From assembly GCA_016719785.1 (NCBI GenBank), contig JADJYJ010000031.1, positions 186,001-250,000 of the forward strand: a DNA stretch of 64,000 bases, given 5' to 3'. The position numbers and the translations under genes were made by a program. The DNA comes from Candidatus Amarolinea dominans (lineage in GTDB: Bacteria > Chloroflexota > Anaerolineae > SSC4 > Amarolineaceae). This document shows, one piece after another, positions 34,329 through 43,127 of this stretch. A model generated the notes under the pieces. The model was not told the origin of the DNA. It ran no database searches and was given only the letters and a program-made list of their open reading frames with translations. Positions within the stretch are counted from its first letter, which is position 1; each line of letters begins with the position of its first letter.

Positions 34329-35455
34329 TGCGCATCGGCTATGATGTCACCACCCTGGAAGGGCAAATGACCGGCGTTGGCTACTACTCGGCGCATCTCC
34401 TCGCCCATCTCTTACGCCGCGCCGACCCCTGGTGCTTCGAGCTGCTGAGCAATCGCCGCTCGCCGCACCTGGCGCATGCACTCGCCGGCGCCATCGTGCC
34501 GCCGGTCGGCCCACGCGGCCCCTCGATGCCGCTGCGGCCGCTCTGGCTGCAGGTCGTTCTGCCGCTCTGGCTGCGCCAACTCAACCTCGATGTGTGCCAT
34601 TTCACCAACTCGCTCCTGCCGCTGGCCGCCCACGGCCGCATGATCGTCACCGTCCATGATATGTCGCTCTTCCTGTTTCCCCGGTACCATCGCCCGCGCA
34701 GCCTGCTCATGGCGCGTCCTTTGATCAAACCGTCTGTGCGCCGGGCACAGGCCATCATCACCGTCAGCGCCAGCGCCAAGGCCGACCTGGTACGGGTGTT
34801 GGGCGTTCCCGCGTCCATGGTGCATGTGATCTATGAGGCCGCCGCGCCGCAGTTTCGCGTCCTGCACGACGCGGCGAACCTGGCAGCCGTGCGTCAACGC
34901 TACGCCCTGCCCGACCGTTTTCTGCTCTATGCCGGCACGATCGAACCGCGCAAGAACCTGGTGCGCCTGGTCGAAGCGCTGGCCCTGCTGCACCACCGAG
35001 GGCTGCACGTGCCGCTGCTGATCGCTGGCCAATGGGGACCGCTCCCCTACCACGACCTGTTGGCAACCATCGAGCGCCTGGGGCTGCGCGAGGCTGTGCG
35101 TTTCGTCGGCTATGTGCCCACGGAAGACCTGGTTGCGCTCTACAACCTGGCCACGGTCTTCGTGTTCCCTTCCATCTATGAAGGCTTTGGCCTGCCCATC
35201 ATCGAGGCCATGGCCTGCGGCGCGGCGGTGCTCACCTCGAACGGCTCATCGCTGGCCGAGATTGCCGGTGCGGCCGCCACCCTGGCCGATCCGCACGACC
35301 CCGAGGCGCTGGCAGAGGCGCTGGTCACCTTGCTCAGCGATGATGCTCAGCGTTTTGCCCAGCGCACACGCGGGCTTGCGCGCGCGACCGAGTTTTCCTG
35401 GGCGCGCACAGCGGCCGAAACGGCCGCCATCTACCGTCAGGTCATGGCGGCATGA
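34328..35455 (+). CDS. Glycosyltransferase family 1 (GT-B)
   Basis: 375 residues starting at ATG 34328 (MRIGYDVTTLEGQMTGVGYY), whose first base is the last base of the previous stop. The N-terminal acceptor domain has the glycine loop TGVGYYSAHLL. The C-terminal donor domain has LLYAGTIEPRKNLVRLVEAL, VRFVGYVPTEDLVALYNLA and the EX7E motif in SIYEGFGLPIIEAMACG. It transfers a sugar from a nucleotide donor to a growing lipid-linked glycan on the cytosolic side. It sits between two ligase-like membrane proteins, so one operon probably makes a surface polysaccharide. Confidence 0.93.
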   Translation: MRIGYDVTTLEGQMTGVGYYSAHLLAHLLRRADPWCFELLSNRRSPHLAHALAGAIVPPVGPRGPSMPLRPLWLQVVLPLWLRQLNLDVCHFTNSLLPLAAHGRMIVTVHDMSLFLFPRYHRPRSLLMARPLIKPSVRRAQAIITVSASAKADLVRVLGVPASMVHVIYEAAAPQFRVLHDAANLAAVRQRYALPDRFLLYAGTIEPRKNLVRLVEALALLHHRGLHVPLLIAGQWGPLPYHDLLATIERLGLREAVRFVGYVPTEDLVALYNLATVFVFPSIYEGFGLPIIEAMACGAAVLTSNGSSLAEIAGAAATLADPHDPEALAEALVTLLSDDAQRFAQRTRGLARATEFSWARTAAETAAIYRQVMAA

Positions 35456-36930
35456 GCGTCGAGACGTCGCCCGTCCCTGTCCTGCCCGCGTCGGCCGTCA
35501 CAGCGAGCCGGGCCGCGTGCAGCCAGGTGCAGTCGCGGCTAACCGTCGCGGCCCATACCCTGCTCACCATTTTCCTGGCGCTGGCCTTTCTCACCCCGTC
35601 CTGGCGCCAGGGGCCGTTCACCTGGTGGCCGCTGCTGACCGCCAATCTGGCCGGGCGCCCGGCGCAGATTGGCCTGCTGGCGTTGCTGCCGCTGCTGGCT
35701 GCGCTGCTGCGGGTTGCCGCGTGGATGGTTCGCCCCGCGCGCCGCGACTCGATGCGCTTCCACGCCTGGCGCGACGCCTGGCCGGTGCTGCTGCCGGTGA
35801 TCGGCCTCGGCGCGCTGACCTTGCTACGGCTGCGCCCGGCTGTCGCGCCCGGCATGGCCTTGATCGTCCTGGCCGGCATTGGTTTCTTCTGGCTGCTGAC
35901 TTTCTGGCTGGCCCAGGCGCCGGCCGCGCAGGTGATGCGCTGGCTCTCGCTGCTGTTTGCCCTGGTCGTCTTGGGCCAAAGCACCGTTGGCGTCGTGCAG
36001 TTCGTGCGCCAGGACTCCGCCCATCTGACCTTCCTGGGCGAACCGGCGCTCGATCCACGCGTCGAAGCCACCAGCGTGGTGGGTCCGGAGGGTCAACATC
36101 GCCTGCGCGCCTATGGCCTGACCGCGCATCCCAACGTGTTGGGCGGCCTGCTCAGCATCGGCCTCCTGTGGATCATGGCGGGATGGCTGGCAGGCGTGCC
36201 CTGGCCGCGCGTGTCACCCGCGATCAGCACCGTGCTCTGGCTGGTCATTGGCGCGGTCGGGTTGATGGGGCTGCTGGTCAGCTTTTCACGTGCGGCTTGG
36301 TTGGGATTTGGGGTTGGCGCGGCCTGGCTCTGCTGGCGCCAACGTCACGCCTGGCGGCGCAGCCGCTGGCTGCTGCTGGGGATGCTGATTGGGGTGATCT
36401 TCTTCGTGTGGCGCCAGCCCGATCTGCTCTGGACTCGTTTCTTCGATCTGACCAGTCCGCTCGAAGCGCGGTCCATCAGCGAGCGCGTGAGTGGACTGAT
36501 CGCCGCGGCTGGCCTGATTCGAGATCAGTGGCTGCTGGGCGTCGGCAGTGGGTTGTACGCGATGACGCTGGTACCTGGCGCGTCCCCGCCGGTGGTCCAC
36601 AATGCACCGCTGTTGGCCGCCGCGGAGTTGGGGGTTGGCGGCGGGTTGTTGTGGCTGTGGCTCAACGGGGCCTGGTTGGTCGGCCTGCGCCGTGGACATG
36701 CGGCGCAGGGGAGCGCCGCGCTGGCGCTCTTCGATGCCGTTTCGGCCTGCTGGCTGGCGCTGTTCGTGTGCGGTCTGTTCGACAACTACCCCTGGCTCAC
36801 CAGTTCGTGGCGCGCCGCCATGCTGCTCGGCCTGCTGGCCGGCGCGCTGATTGCCAGCCTGCGCGCAGCAACGCCGGGCAACGGGGATCAGGATCCCCAA
36901 TCGAACATGCGCTCCGCGGCAAAGTCGTAA
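35452..36930 (+). CDS. O-antigen ligase family membrane protein (second copy)
   Basis: 492 residues, about eleven membrane helices. Family features: RAYGLTAHPNVLGGLLSIGLLW, LMGLLVSFSRAAWLGFGVGA and GVGSGLYAM, with VVHNAPLLAAAELGVGGG in the place of the usual WaaL H-N-x-L motif. It overlaps the glycosyltransferase by ATGA. Unlike the 32406 protein it has no large beta insertion. Its last 43 bases overlap the 3' end of the opposing lipoprotein gene. It is probably a polymerase or ligase acting on the same glycan. Confidence 0.9.
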   Translation: MSVETSPVPVLPASAVTASRAACSQVQSRLTVAAHTLLTIFLALAFLTPSWRQGPFTWWPLLTANLAGRPAQIGLLALLPLLAALLRVAAWMVRPARRDSMRFHAWRDAWPVLLPVIGLGALTLLRLRPAVAPGMALIVLAGIGFFWLLTFWLAQAPAAQVMRWLSLLFALVVLGQSTVGVVQFVRQDSAHLTFLGEPALDPRVEATSVVGPEGQHRLRAYGLTAHPNVLGGLLSIGLLWIMAGWLAGVPWPRVSPAISTVLWLVIGAVGLMGLLVSFSRAAWLGFGVGAAWLCWRQRHAWRRSRWLLLGMLIGVIFFVWRQPDLLWTRFFDLTSPLEARSISERVSGLIAAAGLIRDQWLLGVGSGLYAMTLVPGASPPVVHNAPLLAAAELGVGGGLLWLWLNGAWLVGLRRGHAAQGSAALALFDAVSACWLALFVCGLFDNYPWLTSSWRAAMLLGLLAGALIASLRAATPGNGDQDPQSNMRSAAKS

Positions 36931-38264
36931 CGAAACGTCATCTGACCGAACACAGCCGGCAGGAACAAGCGCGGATTCGACCCGTCCGCTTCCATCATAG
37001 TCACCTGCCAGGAGCCGCTGCGATCGCTCAAGAAGATGACCTGGCGCCCGTCAGGCGACCAGGCCGGGGCAACGTTGTTGGGGGCGCGGTCGGCCAGGGG
37101 ATCATTGGCCGTCAGGCGAGCCACAACCTGCCCATCACGATCGAGCATAAAAATATCGCGATGATCGTGCAGGCGCGTCTGCACCAGCAGATGTTGGCCG
37201 TCGGGACTCCAGGCCGGAGATTCCTGGAACAGATTGGCTGTCAAGACATCTTCACGCGCATCCGCGCTGCCTGGCTCGGTAGATTTGAGGCCCTGCTTGC
37301 CCCGGTAGACAATGCGCAGGCCATTCGGCTCCCAGGCCGGGGACTGCACCGTCTGGCTGGCGGGCAGATCGCGCAGAATCTTCTCATCCACTCGCACCGT
37401 GGCCAGGCCATTATAGTCTTCCGGTGGAATGTCGAAGCAGAAATCGCCAATGCACACCTGGCGGCCAGGAATCGTCTTGCGCCACCAGGCAAAAGCCAGC
37501 TCGCTGCCGTCCGGTGACCAGGTGGGGGTGCGCGCGCCATTGGCCTGCACCAGCAGATACTCCTCGTTCGTGCGCAGGTCGTAGATCCAGACCCCGCGCG
37601 GCTCGTTCCAGCGCGTGAAGGCCACACGCTGTCCGTCCGGCGCCAGGGCCGGGTCGAAACCACTGGTCAAGCGGCGCAGGCCGCTGCCATCGGCGTTGAC
37701 CAGGTAGATGGAGCCGCCGTTGCTCTCCTGGAAGACGATCTTGCCGGCCGGCGCAGGCTGCGGTCGAACTGTTGGCGCGGGCGCGACCTTGACCACCGGC
37801 AGCGCCGCTGGCTCGCCGGTTAGGCGCACCAGGCTGGCGGCTACCCAACCGCGCTGACCGCCCGGCAACGTGATCTGCCACCAGGCGCCGTTGTCATCAC
37901 GGCCGCTGACCTCGGCCGCGACCGCCGGCAACAGACGGCCAACAATCGGATAAGCCGTGCCGGGGCCGCTGCGCACATGGATCGCCGCGTCGCCGATCAC
38001 CGTGACTGCCGGCGTGACTGCGCCGGGAGCTACCGTCGCTGTGGCTGTTGCGCTCACCGCGGTGAGCGTCGGCGCGAGCGTGGCTGTGGCCGTAGGCAGA
38101 GGCGTCACGCTCGGCAGCGGCCTGGTCGTCGGCATGACCGTCGCGGTGGTCTCATCGCCGGCGAGCGGCACCAGGGTTGGCGTCGGCGCCGCCGGCGGTG
38201 TGCTACATGCCGTCAGCGCGAAAGAGCCGATGAGAAGAGCCAGAGGAATCAGTAGGGGACGCAT
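36888..38264 (-). CDS. Lipoprotein with SH3-like domain and TolB-like beta-propeller
   Basis: 458 residues from ATG 38264 (MRPLLIPLALLIGSFALTACS; lipobox LTAC). A TPTP/TATAT stalk leads to a bacterial SH3 domain (AIHVRSGPGTAYPIVGRL, GWVAASLVRLTG) and then TolB/WD40-like blades (IYLVNADGSGLRRLT, PTWSPDGSELAFAWW, PAWSPDGQHLLVQTR, PAWSPDGRQVIFLSDRSG). The family binds proteins or cell-wall ligands at the surface; no enzyme motif is seen. The frame is open to 38312. It is just downstream of the export operon on the same strand and may be co-transcribed. Confidence 0.85.
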   Translation of the reverse strand: MRPLLIPLALLIGSFALTACSTPPAAPTPTLVPLAGDETTATVMPTTRPLPSVTPLPTATATLAPTLTAVSATATATVAPGAVTPAVTVIGDAAIHVRSGPGTAYPIVGRLLPAVAAEVSGRDDNGAWWQITLPGGQRGWVAASLVRLTGEPAALPVVKVAPAPTVRPQPAPAGKIVFQESNGGSIYLVNADGSGLRRLTSGFDPALAPDGQRVAFTRWNEPRGVWIYDLRTNEEYLLVQANGARTPTWSPDGSELAFAWWRKTIPGRQVCIGDFCFDIPPEDYNGLATVRVDEKILRDLPASQTVQSPAWEPNGLRIVYRGKQGLKSTEPGSADAREDVLTANLFQESPAWSPDGQHLLVQTRLHDHRDIFMLDRDGQVVARLTANDPLADRAPNNVAPAWSPDGRQVIFLSDRSGSWQVTMMEADGSNPRLFLPAVFGQMTFRYDFAAERMFDWGS

Positions 38265-38320
38265 GGGTAGGCGCCTGCTGCGCCATCGAAGGGTGAACAC
38301 GAATTGTAGCATTTCTTGGT

Positions 38321-39568
38321 TTACTCGTAGCGCAGTGCATCAATCGGGTTCAGACGCGCGGCGCGTGTGGCCGGGTAGATGCCAAAGAAGAGTCCGACCG
38401 CCGCGGAGAAACCGGTGGCGAGGGCCACCGAGTCGAGCGTGACGAAGGTTTGGAAATCGCTCTGCAAGCTCGAGACGGCCGCCGCGCCGCTGGCGCCCAG
38501 GCCAATGCCAACGAAGCCACCGATGAGAGAGAGCACAACGGCTTCGAGCAGGAATTGGGCCAGGATGTCGCGGCGTTTGGCGCCGACCGCCTTGCGAATG
38601 CCGATCTCGCGCGTGCGCTCCGTCACCGACACCAGCATGATGTTCATGATGCCGATGCCGCCGACCAACAACGAGATGGCGGCGATGGCGCCCAGGAATA
38701 GCGTCAGCACGCCGGTGATCTGACCGAAGATGTTGATCAGGTCCGCCTGGCTGACCACGCTGAAATCATCATCGTTGCTGTAGGTGATACCGTGCGTCTC
38801 ACGCAAGACGTCGGTAATTTGACTGGCCGCAGCTTCCATGCGGTCCTCGGCCGTGGCCTGCAAGTAGATGACCGACACCCGATAGTCGCCGCTTGGCGTG
38901 CGGCTGGGGAAGAGGCGTGATTGTGCGGTGGTGATGGGCACGAAGATCTGGTTGTCCTCATCGCCAAAGCCGCTGCCGCCGCGCTTTTGCAGCACGCCCA
39001 CGATGCGGAAGGCCACATCGTTGATTTCGATGGTGCGATTGGCAAGGTTTTCCTCCTCGGGGAAGAGGCGCGTCACGACCGTTTGACCAATGACGGCCAC
39101 GCGTGCGTGGGCCGTCACATCTTCAGGTGTGATGAAGCGCCCGGCCTCGACCACCCAATTGCGCACGGCCGCGTACTCAGGCTCCACACCGCCTATCTGA
39201 GGCGTGATTTCGCGCTTGCCCGCCTTGACCGCGGCCACGCGGCTGACTTCCGGGGCGACCGCCATCACATCAGGCACCCGCAAGGTGTCGCGCAGCGCCA
39301 TCACATCGCGCATCGTCAGGCTGGAGCCTGTGTTCGCGCGCGTGCGCGGGGGGCCGCCGCTGGTGAGTTGCCCCGGCACCGCGAACAGCAGGTTGGAGCC
39401 GATGCTCTGGAACTGATCGGTGACGTAGCGTTCAACTCCGCGCCCCACCGAAAGCAGAGTAATGACCGCGCCCACGCCGATGATGATGCCCAGCATCGTG
39501 AGCACCGAGCGCAATTTATTGGCCGCAAGTGCCCGCAGGGCGACTCGTAGTGCTTCGCTTAAATTCAC
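38321..39568 (-). CDS. MacB-like ABC transporter permease
   Basis: 415 residues of the MacB/FtsX permease type: one N-terminal helix (LRSVLTMLGIIIGVGAVITLLSVG), a long extracytoplasmic MacB_PCD domain (about residues 45-270), then three C-terminal helices (LFLGAIAAISLLVGGIGIMNIML, LEAVVLSLIGGFVGIGLGASG, ALATGFSAAVGLFFGIYPA). Between them is the conserved VTERTREIGIRKAVGAKRRDI coupling loop. It works mechanically with the ATPase at 39584 and the adaptor at 40426 to export a peptide, lipid or drug across the outer layers. The ATPase gene lies 15 bases upstream. Confidence 0.93.
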   Translation of the reverse strand: MNLSEALRVALRALAANKLRSVLTMLGIIIGVGAVITLLSVGRGVERYVTDQFQSIGSNLLFAVPGQLTSGGPPRTRANTGSSLTMRDVMALRDTLRVPDVMAVAPEVSRVAAVKAGKREITPQIGGVEPEYAAVRNWVVEAGRFITPEDVTAHARVAVIGQTVVTRLFPEEENLANRTIEINDVAFRIVGVLQKRGGSGFGDEDNQIFVPITTAQSRLFPSRTPSGDYRVSVIYLQATAEDRMEAAASQITDVLRETHGITYSNDDDFSVVSQADLINIFGQITGVLTLFLGAIAAISLLVGGIGIMNIMLVSVTERTREIGIRKAVGAKRRDILAQFLLEAVVLSLIGGFVGIGLGASGAAAVSSLQSDFQTFVTLDSVALATGFSAAVGLFFGIYPATRAARLNPIDALRYE

Positions 39569-39583
39569 AACTTACTCCTAAAA

Positions 39584-40372
39584 TCAGATACCGGCTGCCA
39601 CGGCGTCCATTTGCTCGCCGCCTTGCACCAGGTCGCGCGTGCGTCGGGTGTAGGCGCGTTCGCCGGCGCGGCGTTGATGTGCCACCAGGTTATCAGATTC
39701 GACGCAGCCGTCCATGATGCGTACGATACGCTTCGTATGCTCGGCAATATCCGGCTCGTGCGTCACGAACACGATGGTGATGCCGCGCTCCTCGTTCAGG
39801 TGCTGGAAGATCGCCATAATCTCAGCGCCCGACTTCGAATCGAGGTTGCCGGTCGGCTCGTCCGCCAGGATGATGGACGGGTCATTGATGAGGGCACGCG
39901 CAATTGCCACACGCTGCTGCTGGCCGCCCGATAGCTCATTGGGGCGATGATGAATACGCTCGCCCAAGCCCACCGCTTCCAGCGCGGCAATCGCTTTCTG
40001 CCGGCGCTGGCGGGTGCCAGCGTAGATCAGCGGCAGCTCCACATTTTGCAGAGCCTCGGTGCGCGAGAGTAAGTTGAAGCTCTGGAAAACAAACCCGATT
40101 TTGCGATTGCGAATGTCCGCCAGTTGGTTGTCGTTCATCTGCGACACATCAGCGCCATCGAGCAGGTAGGTGCCACTGGTGGGTTGATCCAGGCAGCCGA
40201 TGATGTTCATCAACGTGGACTTGCCTGAGCCGGACGGCCCCATGATGGAGACCATTTCGCCCGGCATCACGCGCAGCGCAACGCCGCTGAGCGCGTGTAC
40301 TTCCATTTCTCCCATCCGGTAGACCTTGCGCAGATCCCGGATCTCGATCATTGGCTTGTTATTGTCTGCCAT
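39584..40372 (-). CDS. ABC transporter ATP-binding protein (MacB/LolD type)
   Basis: 262 residues. Walker A GPSGSGKST at 45-53, Q-loop VFQSFNLLSRTEALQNVELPL, signature LSGGQQQRVAIARAL, Walker B IILADEPTGNLDSKSG and H-loop TIVFVTHEPDIAEHTKR. The long N-terminal KVYRMGEMEVHALSGV is typical of the LolD/MacB subfamily. It is between the adaptor and permease genes and is the motor of the same complex. The C-terminal ~30 residues (RRAGERAYTRRTRDLVQGGEQ) are a basic extension. Confidence 0.95.
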   Translation of the reverse strand: MADNNKPMIEIRDLRKVYRMGEMEVHALSGVALRVMPGEMVSIMGPSGSGKSTLMNIIGCLDQPTSGTYLLDGADVSQMNDNQLADIRNRKIGFVFQSFNLLSRTEALQNVELPLIYAGTRQRRQKAIAALEAVGLGERIHHRPNELSGGQQQRVAIARALINDPSIILADEPTGNLDSKSGAEIMAIFQHLNEERGITIVFVTHEPDIAEHTKRIVRIMDGCVESDNLVAHQRRAGERAYTRRTRDLVQGGEQMDAVAAGI

Positions 40373-40425
40373 CGTCTTGCCTTTCCTGGCACGGGCCTTT
40401 CCCGCACGAGTTTGCTCGAGGAACC

Positions 40426-41886
40426 CTAGAAGCCAAAAGTGCGCCGCAACTGGTCGCCCGCAGTCGTATTGGGGATGATGATCACGTCGCCTTCGCTCAC
40501 CCCTTCGCTGATCTCGGTCTGGCCTTCATTGCGCATGCCAATCTTCACCTCGATCCGCTGCGGCGCCTCATCCACCAGTTTCTCGACATAGGTCTTATCC
40601 GAAGTGCGGTCGCGCTGAATGGCGCGGTTGGGCAGCACCAGCACGTTCTCAACCTCGGCCGTGGTCACATTGGCCGTGGCGCTGAGGCCGGCGCGCAGCA
40701 CGGCATCGGTGGGATCGAGCACGACGGTGACCAGATAAGAGACCACGCTGGTGTTGGCCTCGGCCATCGGGGCAATTTGGCTGATCTGCCCGGTCACCTG
40801 CGCATCGGGCAGTGACTCCAGCGTAATCACGGCGATCTGGCCTTCCTTGATCTGCCCAATGTCAATTTCATCTACGCTGATGTCAATGTGGAAGCGATCA
40901 ATGTTGACAATGACGATGGCGGCCCGTGCGGCGTTGGGGAACTCGCCGGGCGTGATGTTCACCTGCGCGACCACGCCCGCGATGGGGCTGCGCAGAATGG
41001 TGTTGTCTTGATTCAGGTGCGCCTGCGCCAGCACCGCTTCGGCCTGTTTGACCTGCGCCTGCGAGGCGGCCGTCTGCTCAGGCGTGGCGCCTTCCTGCAA
41101 CTTCAGCAGCGAAGACTTGGCCTGTGCGACCTGCGCGCGTGAACCGGCCACGGCCGCTTCGGCCTGGGCAACGGCGGCCAGCGCCTGCGCACGCTGCGCC
41201 GCGTCCGCGCCGGCGGTGGCAATCTGGTATTGCGCCTTCGCCTGCTCGTAATCAATGGTCGCCCGCTGCAGGTTGAGCGACTGCGGGAGCAGCCCCACGT
41301 TGGGCAGGCTGGCTACCTGGTCGTAGGCAGACTGCGCCTGTTGCAAGGCGGCCTGCGTGCGCTCCAGGTTGGCCGCGGCCACCTTCTTGTCATTTTCTGT
41401 GGCGCCGGCCTGCAGCTTGGTGTAGCTGGCGCGGGCGCTGAGCAGATTGGCCTCGGCGCTCTTGACACTGGCCTGCGCGCTGTCCAACGATGCCTGGCTG
41501 GCCTCCAGGTCTTCCGGGCGCGCCTTGCGCGTCAACTGGGCCAGGTTGGCCTGTACGCTGGCCAGGCCGGCCTCAGCCTGCAGCACCGACAGCGCCACAT
41601 CCTGGCTATCGAGCAGGGCCAAAACCTGCCCAACCTGCACGCGGTCCGTTGTCTTGACCTTCACCTCGGCCACACGGCCCGCGCCTTTGAAGGCCAGGGA
41701 GACTTGCCCCTCCGGCTCGATGCTGCCCGTGGCGCTGACAATCGAACGCAGCGTTGTGCGGGTTGGCTGCACTGTCTCATACTTGGGCGTCTGGGGCGCC
41801 TGGGCCTGTGCCAGTGTTCGCCACAGGAGAAAGCCCCCGGCCGCTACGACTACCAAAATGACTAAAATAATCAGAGTTCTGCGCAT
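40426..41886 (-). CDS. MacA/HlyD-type periplasmic adaptor (membrane fusion protein)
   Basis: 486 residues. A signal/anchor (LIILVILVVVAAGGFLLW) is followed by the lipoyl half-motif GSIEPEGQVSLAFKGAGRVAEVKV. A very long Ala/Gln-rich coiled-coil hairpin (residues ~100-290: AEAGLASVQANLAQLTRKAR, ASLDSAQASVKSAEANLL, ERTQAALQQAQSAYDQVA) precedes the second lipoyl half (TILRSPIAGVVAQVNITPGEF) and beta-barrel domains. The protein connects the ABC pair to the cell envelope. It is the first gene of the operon; 53 bases separate it from the ATPase. Confidence 0.93.
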   Translation of the reverse strand: MRRTLIILVILVVVAAGGFLLWRTLAQAQAPQTPKYETVQPTRTTLRSIVSATGSIEPEGQVSLAFKGAGRVAEVKVKTTDRVQVGQVLALLDSQDVALSVLQAEAGLASVQANLAQLTRKARPEDLEASQASLDSAQASVKSAEANLLSARASYTKLQAGATENDKKVAAANLERTQAALQQAQSAYDQVASLPNVGLLPQSLNLQRATIDYEQAKAQYQIATAGADAAQRAQALAAVAQAEAAVAGSRAQVAQAKSSLLKLQEGATPEQTAASQAQVKQAEAVLAQAHLNQDNTILRSPIAGVVAQVNITPGEFPNAARAAIVIVNIDRFHIDISVDEIDIGQIKEGQIAVITLESLPDAQVTGQISQIAPMAEANTSVVSYLVTVVLDPTDAVLRAGLSATANVTTAEVENVLVLPNRAIQRDRTSDKTYVEKLVDEAPQRIEVKIGMRNEGQTEISEGVSEGDVIIIPNTTAGDQLRRTFGF

Positions 41887-42089
41887 AGATTCGTCTCGTT
41901 TTTCTATTCCTTTTTTTCAAGCTCAGCTCAGCCAGGGAGCAAGGCACCGTCAATCAAGCCAGGTTTGCCAAAGCTTTGCATAAACCTACTCTACCACGCC
42001 TGTCACTCCGCGTCAATAACGGCGCCGCTTTCTGTACCCTGATATGACGGCGAACGGGCGATAACAGTCACCCGGCCCTCACCCCCCGG

Positions 42090-42131
42090 CCCCCTCTCCC
42101 GTCGTGGAAAAGCACACGACGGGAGAGGGGG
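42090..42131. repeat. Dispersed palindromic repeat (CCCTCTCCC family), copy 4
   Basis: Arms identical to the 34250 copy, around GAAAAGCA, in opposite orientation; the loop matches the reverse complement of the other loop with one change. It occupies part of the 352-base gap between the adaptor gene and rex. The remainder holds the rex promoter and no visible gene. Confidence 0.85.
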
Positions 42132-42145
42132 GGAGGGCCTGCGTT

Positions 42146-42174
42146 TTGCATAAAAACGTCGGGTGTGTTAGTAT
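42146..42174 (+). promoter_or_regulatory. rex promoter
   Basis: TTGCAT (42146-42151), 17-base spacer, TAGTAT (42169-42174). The Rex-like operator starts at the last base of the -10 box, so repressor binding would block this promoter. Confidence 0.6.
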
Positions 42175-42222
42175 TGTGTACACAACTTCACAAAAGTCAC
42201 ACAAGTTAAATTTCGTACACAA
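42174..42222 (+). promoter_or_regulatory. Putative Rex operator region (CACAA half-sites)
   Basis: TTGTGTACACAA at 42174-42185 is a perfect palindrome of two Rex half-sites. Further CACAA half-sites follow at 42189, 42200 and 42218. Classical Rex boxes are TTGTG-N8-CACAA; here the spacing is 2, or 10 to the next CACAA, so the exact box is uncertain. The position at the -10/+1 region supports autorepression. Confidence 0.55.
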
Positions 42223-42238
42223 AAAGGAACGCCATTCG

Positions 42239-42856
42239 ATGTCAATCATCACCATACCCGACATCGTGGTGGGTCGCTTGCCCATCTATCTGCGAGCGCT
42301 CAACTTCTTGGTGGCAGAGGGGCGTGAAATCACGTCCTCGCAAGAGCTGGGCGATAGATTAGGCATCAGTTCGGCCCAAATCCGCAAAGATTTATCGCAC
42401 TTCGGTGAATTTGGCAAGCAAGGCACCGGCTACGACATCTCCTTCCTGCGCGATCAACTGCAGCGCATCCTGCAGGTGGATCGCATCTGGGATGTCGTGC
42501 TGATCGGCGCCGGCGATTTGGGCCATGCTTTGGCGCACTACGGCGGCTTTAGCGGGCGCGGCTTTCGCATCGCCGCGGTGTTCGATAGCGACCCTGACAA
42601 GGTAGGCCAGCCCCTGGCTAACCTCGTCATCCAGGACAGCCAAGACCTGGTGGATGTCGTGCGCCAGCAGGCGATCTACGTGGCGCTGATTGCCACGCCA
42701 GCCAGCGGCGCCCAACCCGTGGCTGACGCCCTGGTCAGCGCAGGGATCAGGGCAATCCTCAACTATGCGCCCATCACCCTGACGGTTCCACACGGTGTGC
42801 GCGTGCAGTATATTGACCCGGTGGCGCACCTGCAACGCATGACTTTCTACCTGTAG
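42239..42856 (+). CDS. rex: Redox-sensing transcriptional repressor Rex
   Basis: 205 residues, normal for Rex. The N-terminal winged helix has the family signature IPDIVVGRLPIYLRALNFL and ISSAQIRKDLSHFGEFGKQG. The Rossmann domain has VLIGAGDLGHALAHY (Gly90, Gly92, Gly95), and the C-terminal helix ends PVAHLQRMTFYL. Rex senses the NADH/NAD+ ratio and represses fermentation and anaerobic respiration genes when NADH is low. The ATG at 42239 is preceded by AAAAGGAA; the frame is open further upstream into the repeat and is not coding there. It directly precedes the ferredoxin-linked fermentation block, a likely part of its regulon. Confidence 0.95.
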   Translation: MSIITIPDIVVGRLPIYLRALNFLVAEGREITSSQELGDRLGISSAQIRKDLSHFGEFGKQGTGYDISFLRDQLQRILQVDRIWDVVLIGAGDLGHALAHYGGFSGRGFRIAAVFDSDPDKVGQPLANLVIQDSQDLVDVVRQQAIYVALIATPASGAQPVADALVSAGIRAILNYAPITLTVPHGVRVQYIDPVAHLQRMTFYL

Positions 42857-42888
42857 ACCAGATCCGCTAAGGCTCCAGACTGTTCCCG

Positions 42889-42920
42889 AAACCGGGTTGC
42901 GCAAGGCATCCCGGTTTTTT
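42889..42920 (+). terminator. Rho-independent terminator after rex
   Basis: AAACCGGG (42889-42896) pairs with CCCGGTTT (42910-42917) around a 13-base loop, followed by a run of T to 42920. Confidence 0.85.
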
Positions 42921-43127
42921 CATTTCTACCTGCTGGCGCTGCGACCCTGCGCACATCAGGCCGGACAGCACGCGTCCGTGGCACAGTGCGTTACAAATGG
43001 CGACCCATCGTCAGCAGATGTATGATGGGTATCATGTTGAAACGGCGTTCTTGGGGTTACAATGAACTCACAGCGGCGGTAGCCCACCATGGTACGCGAG
43101 TTCAACACTTGTCAAAGGTGAAAACGG

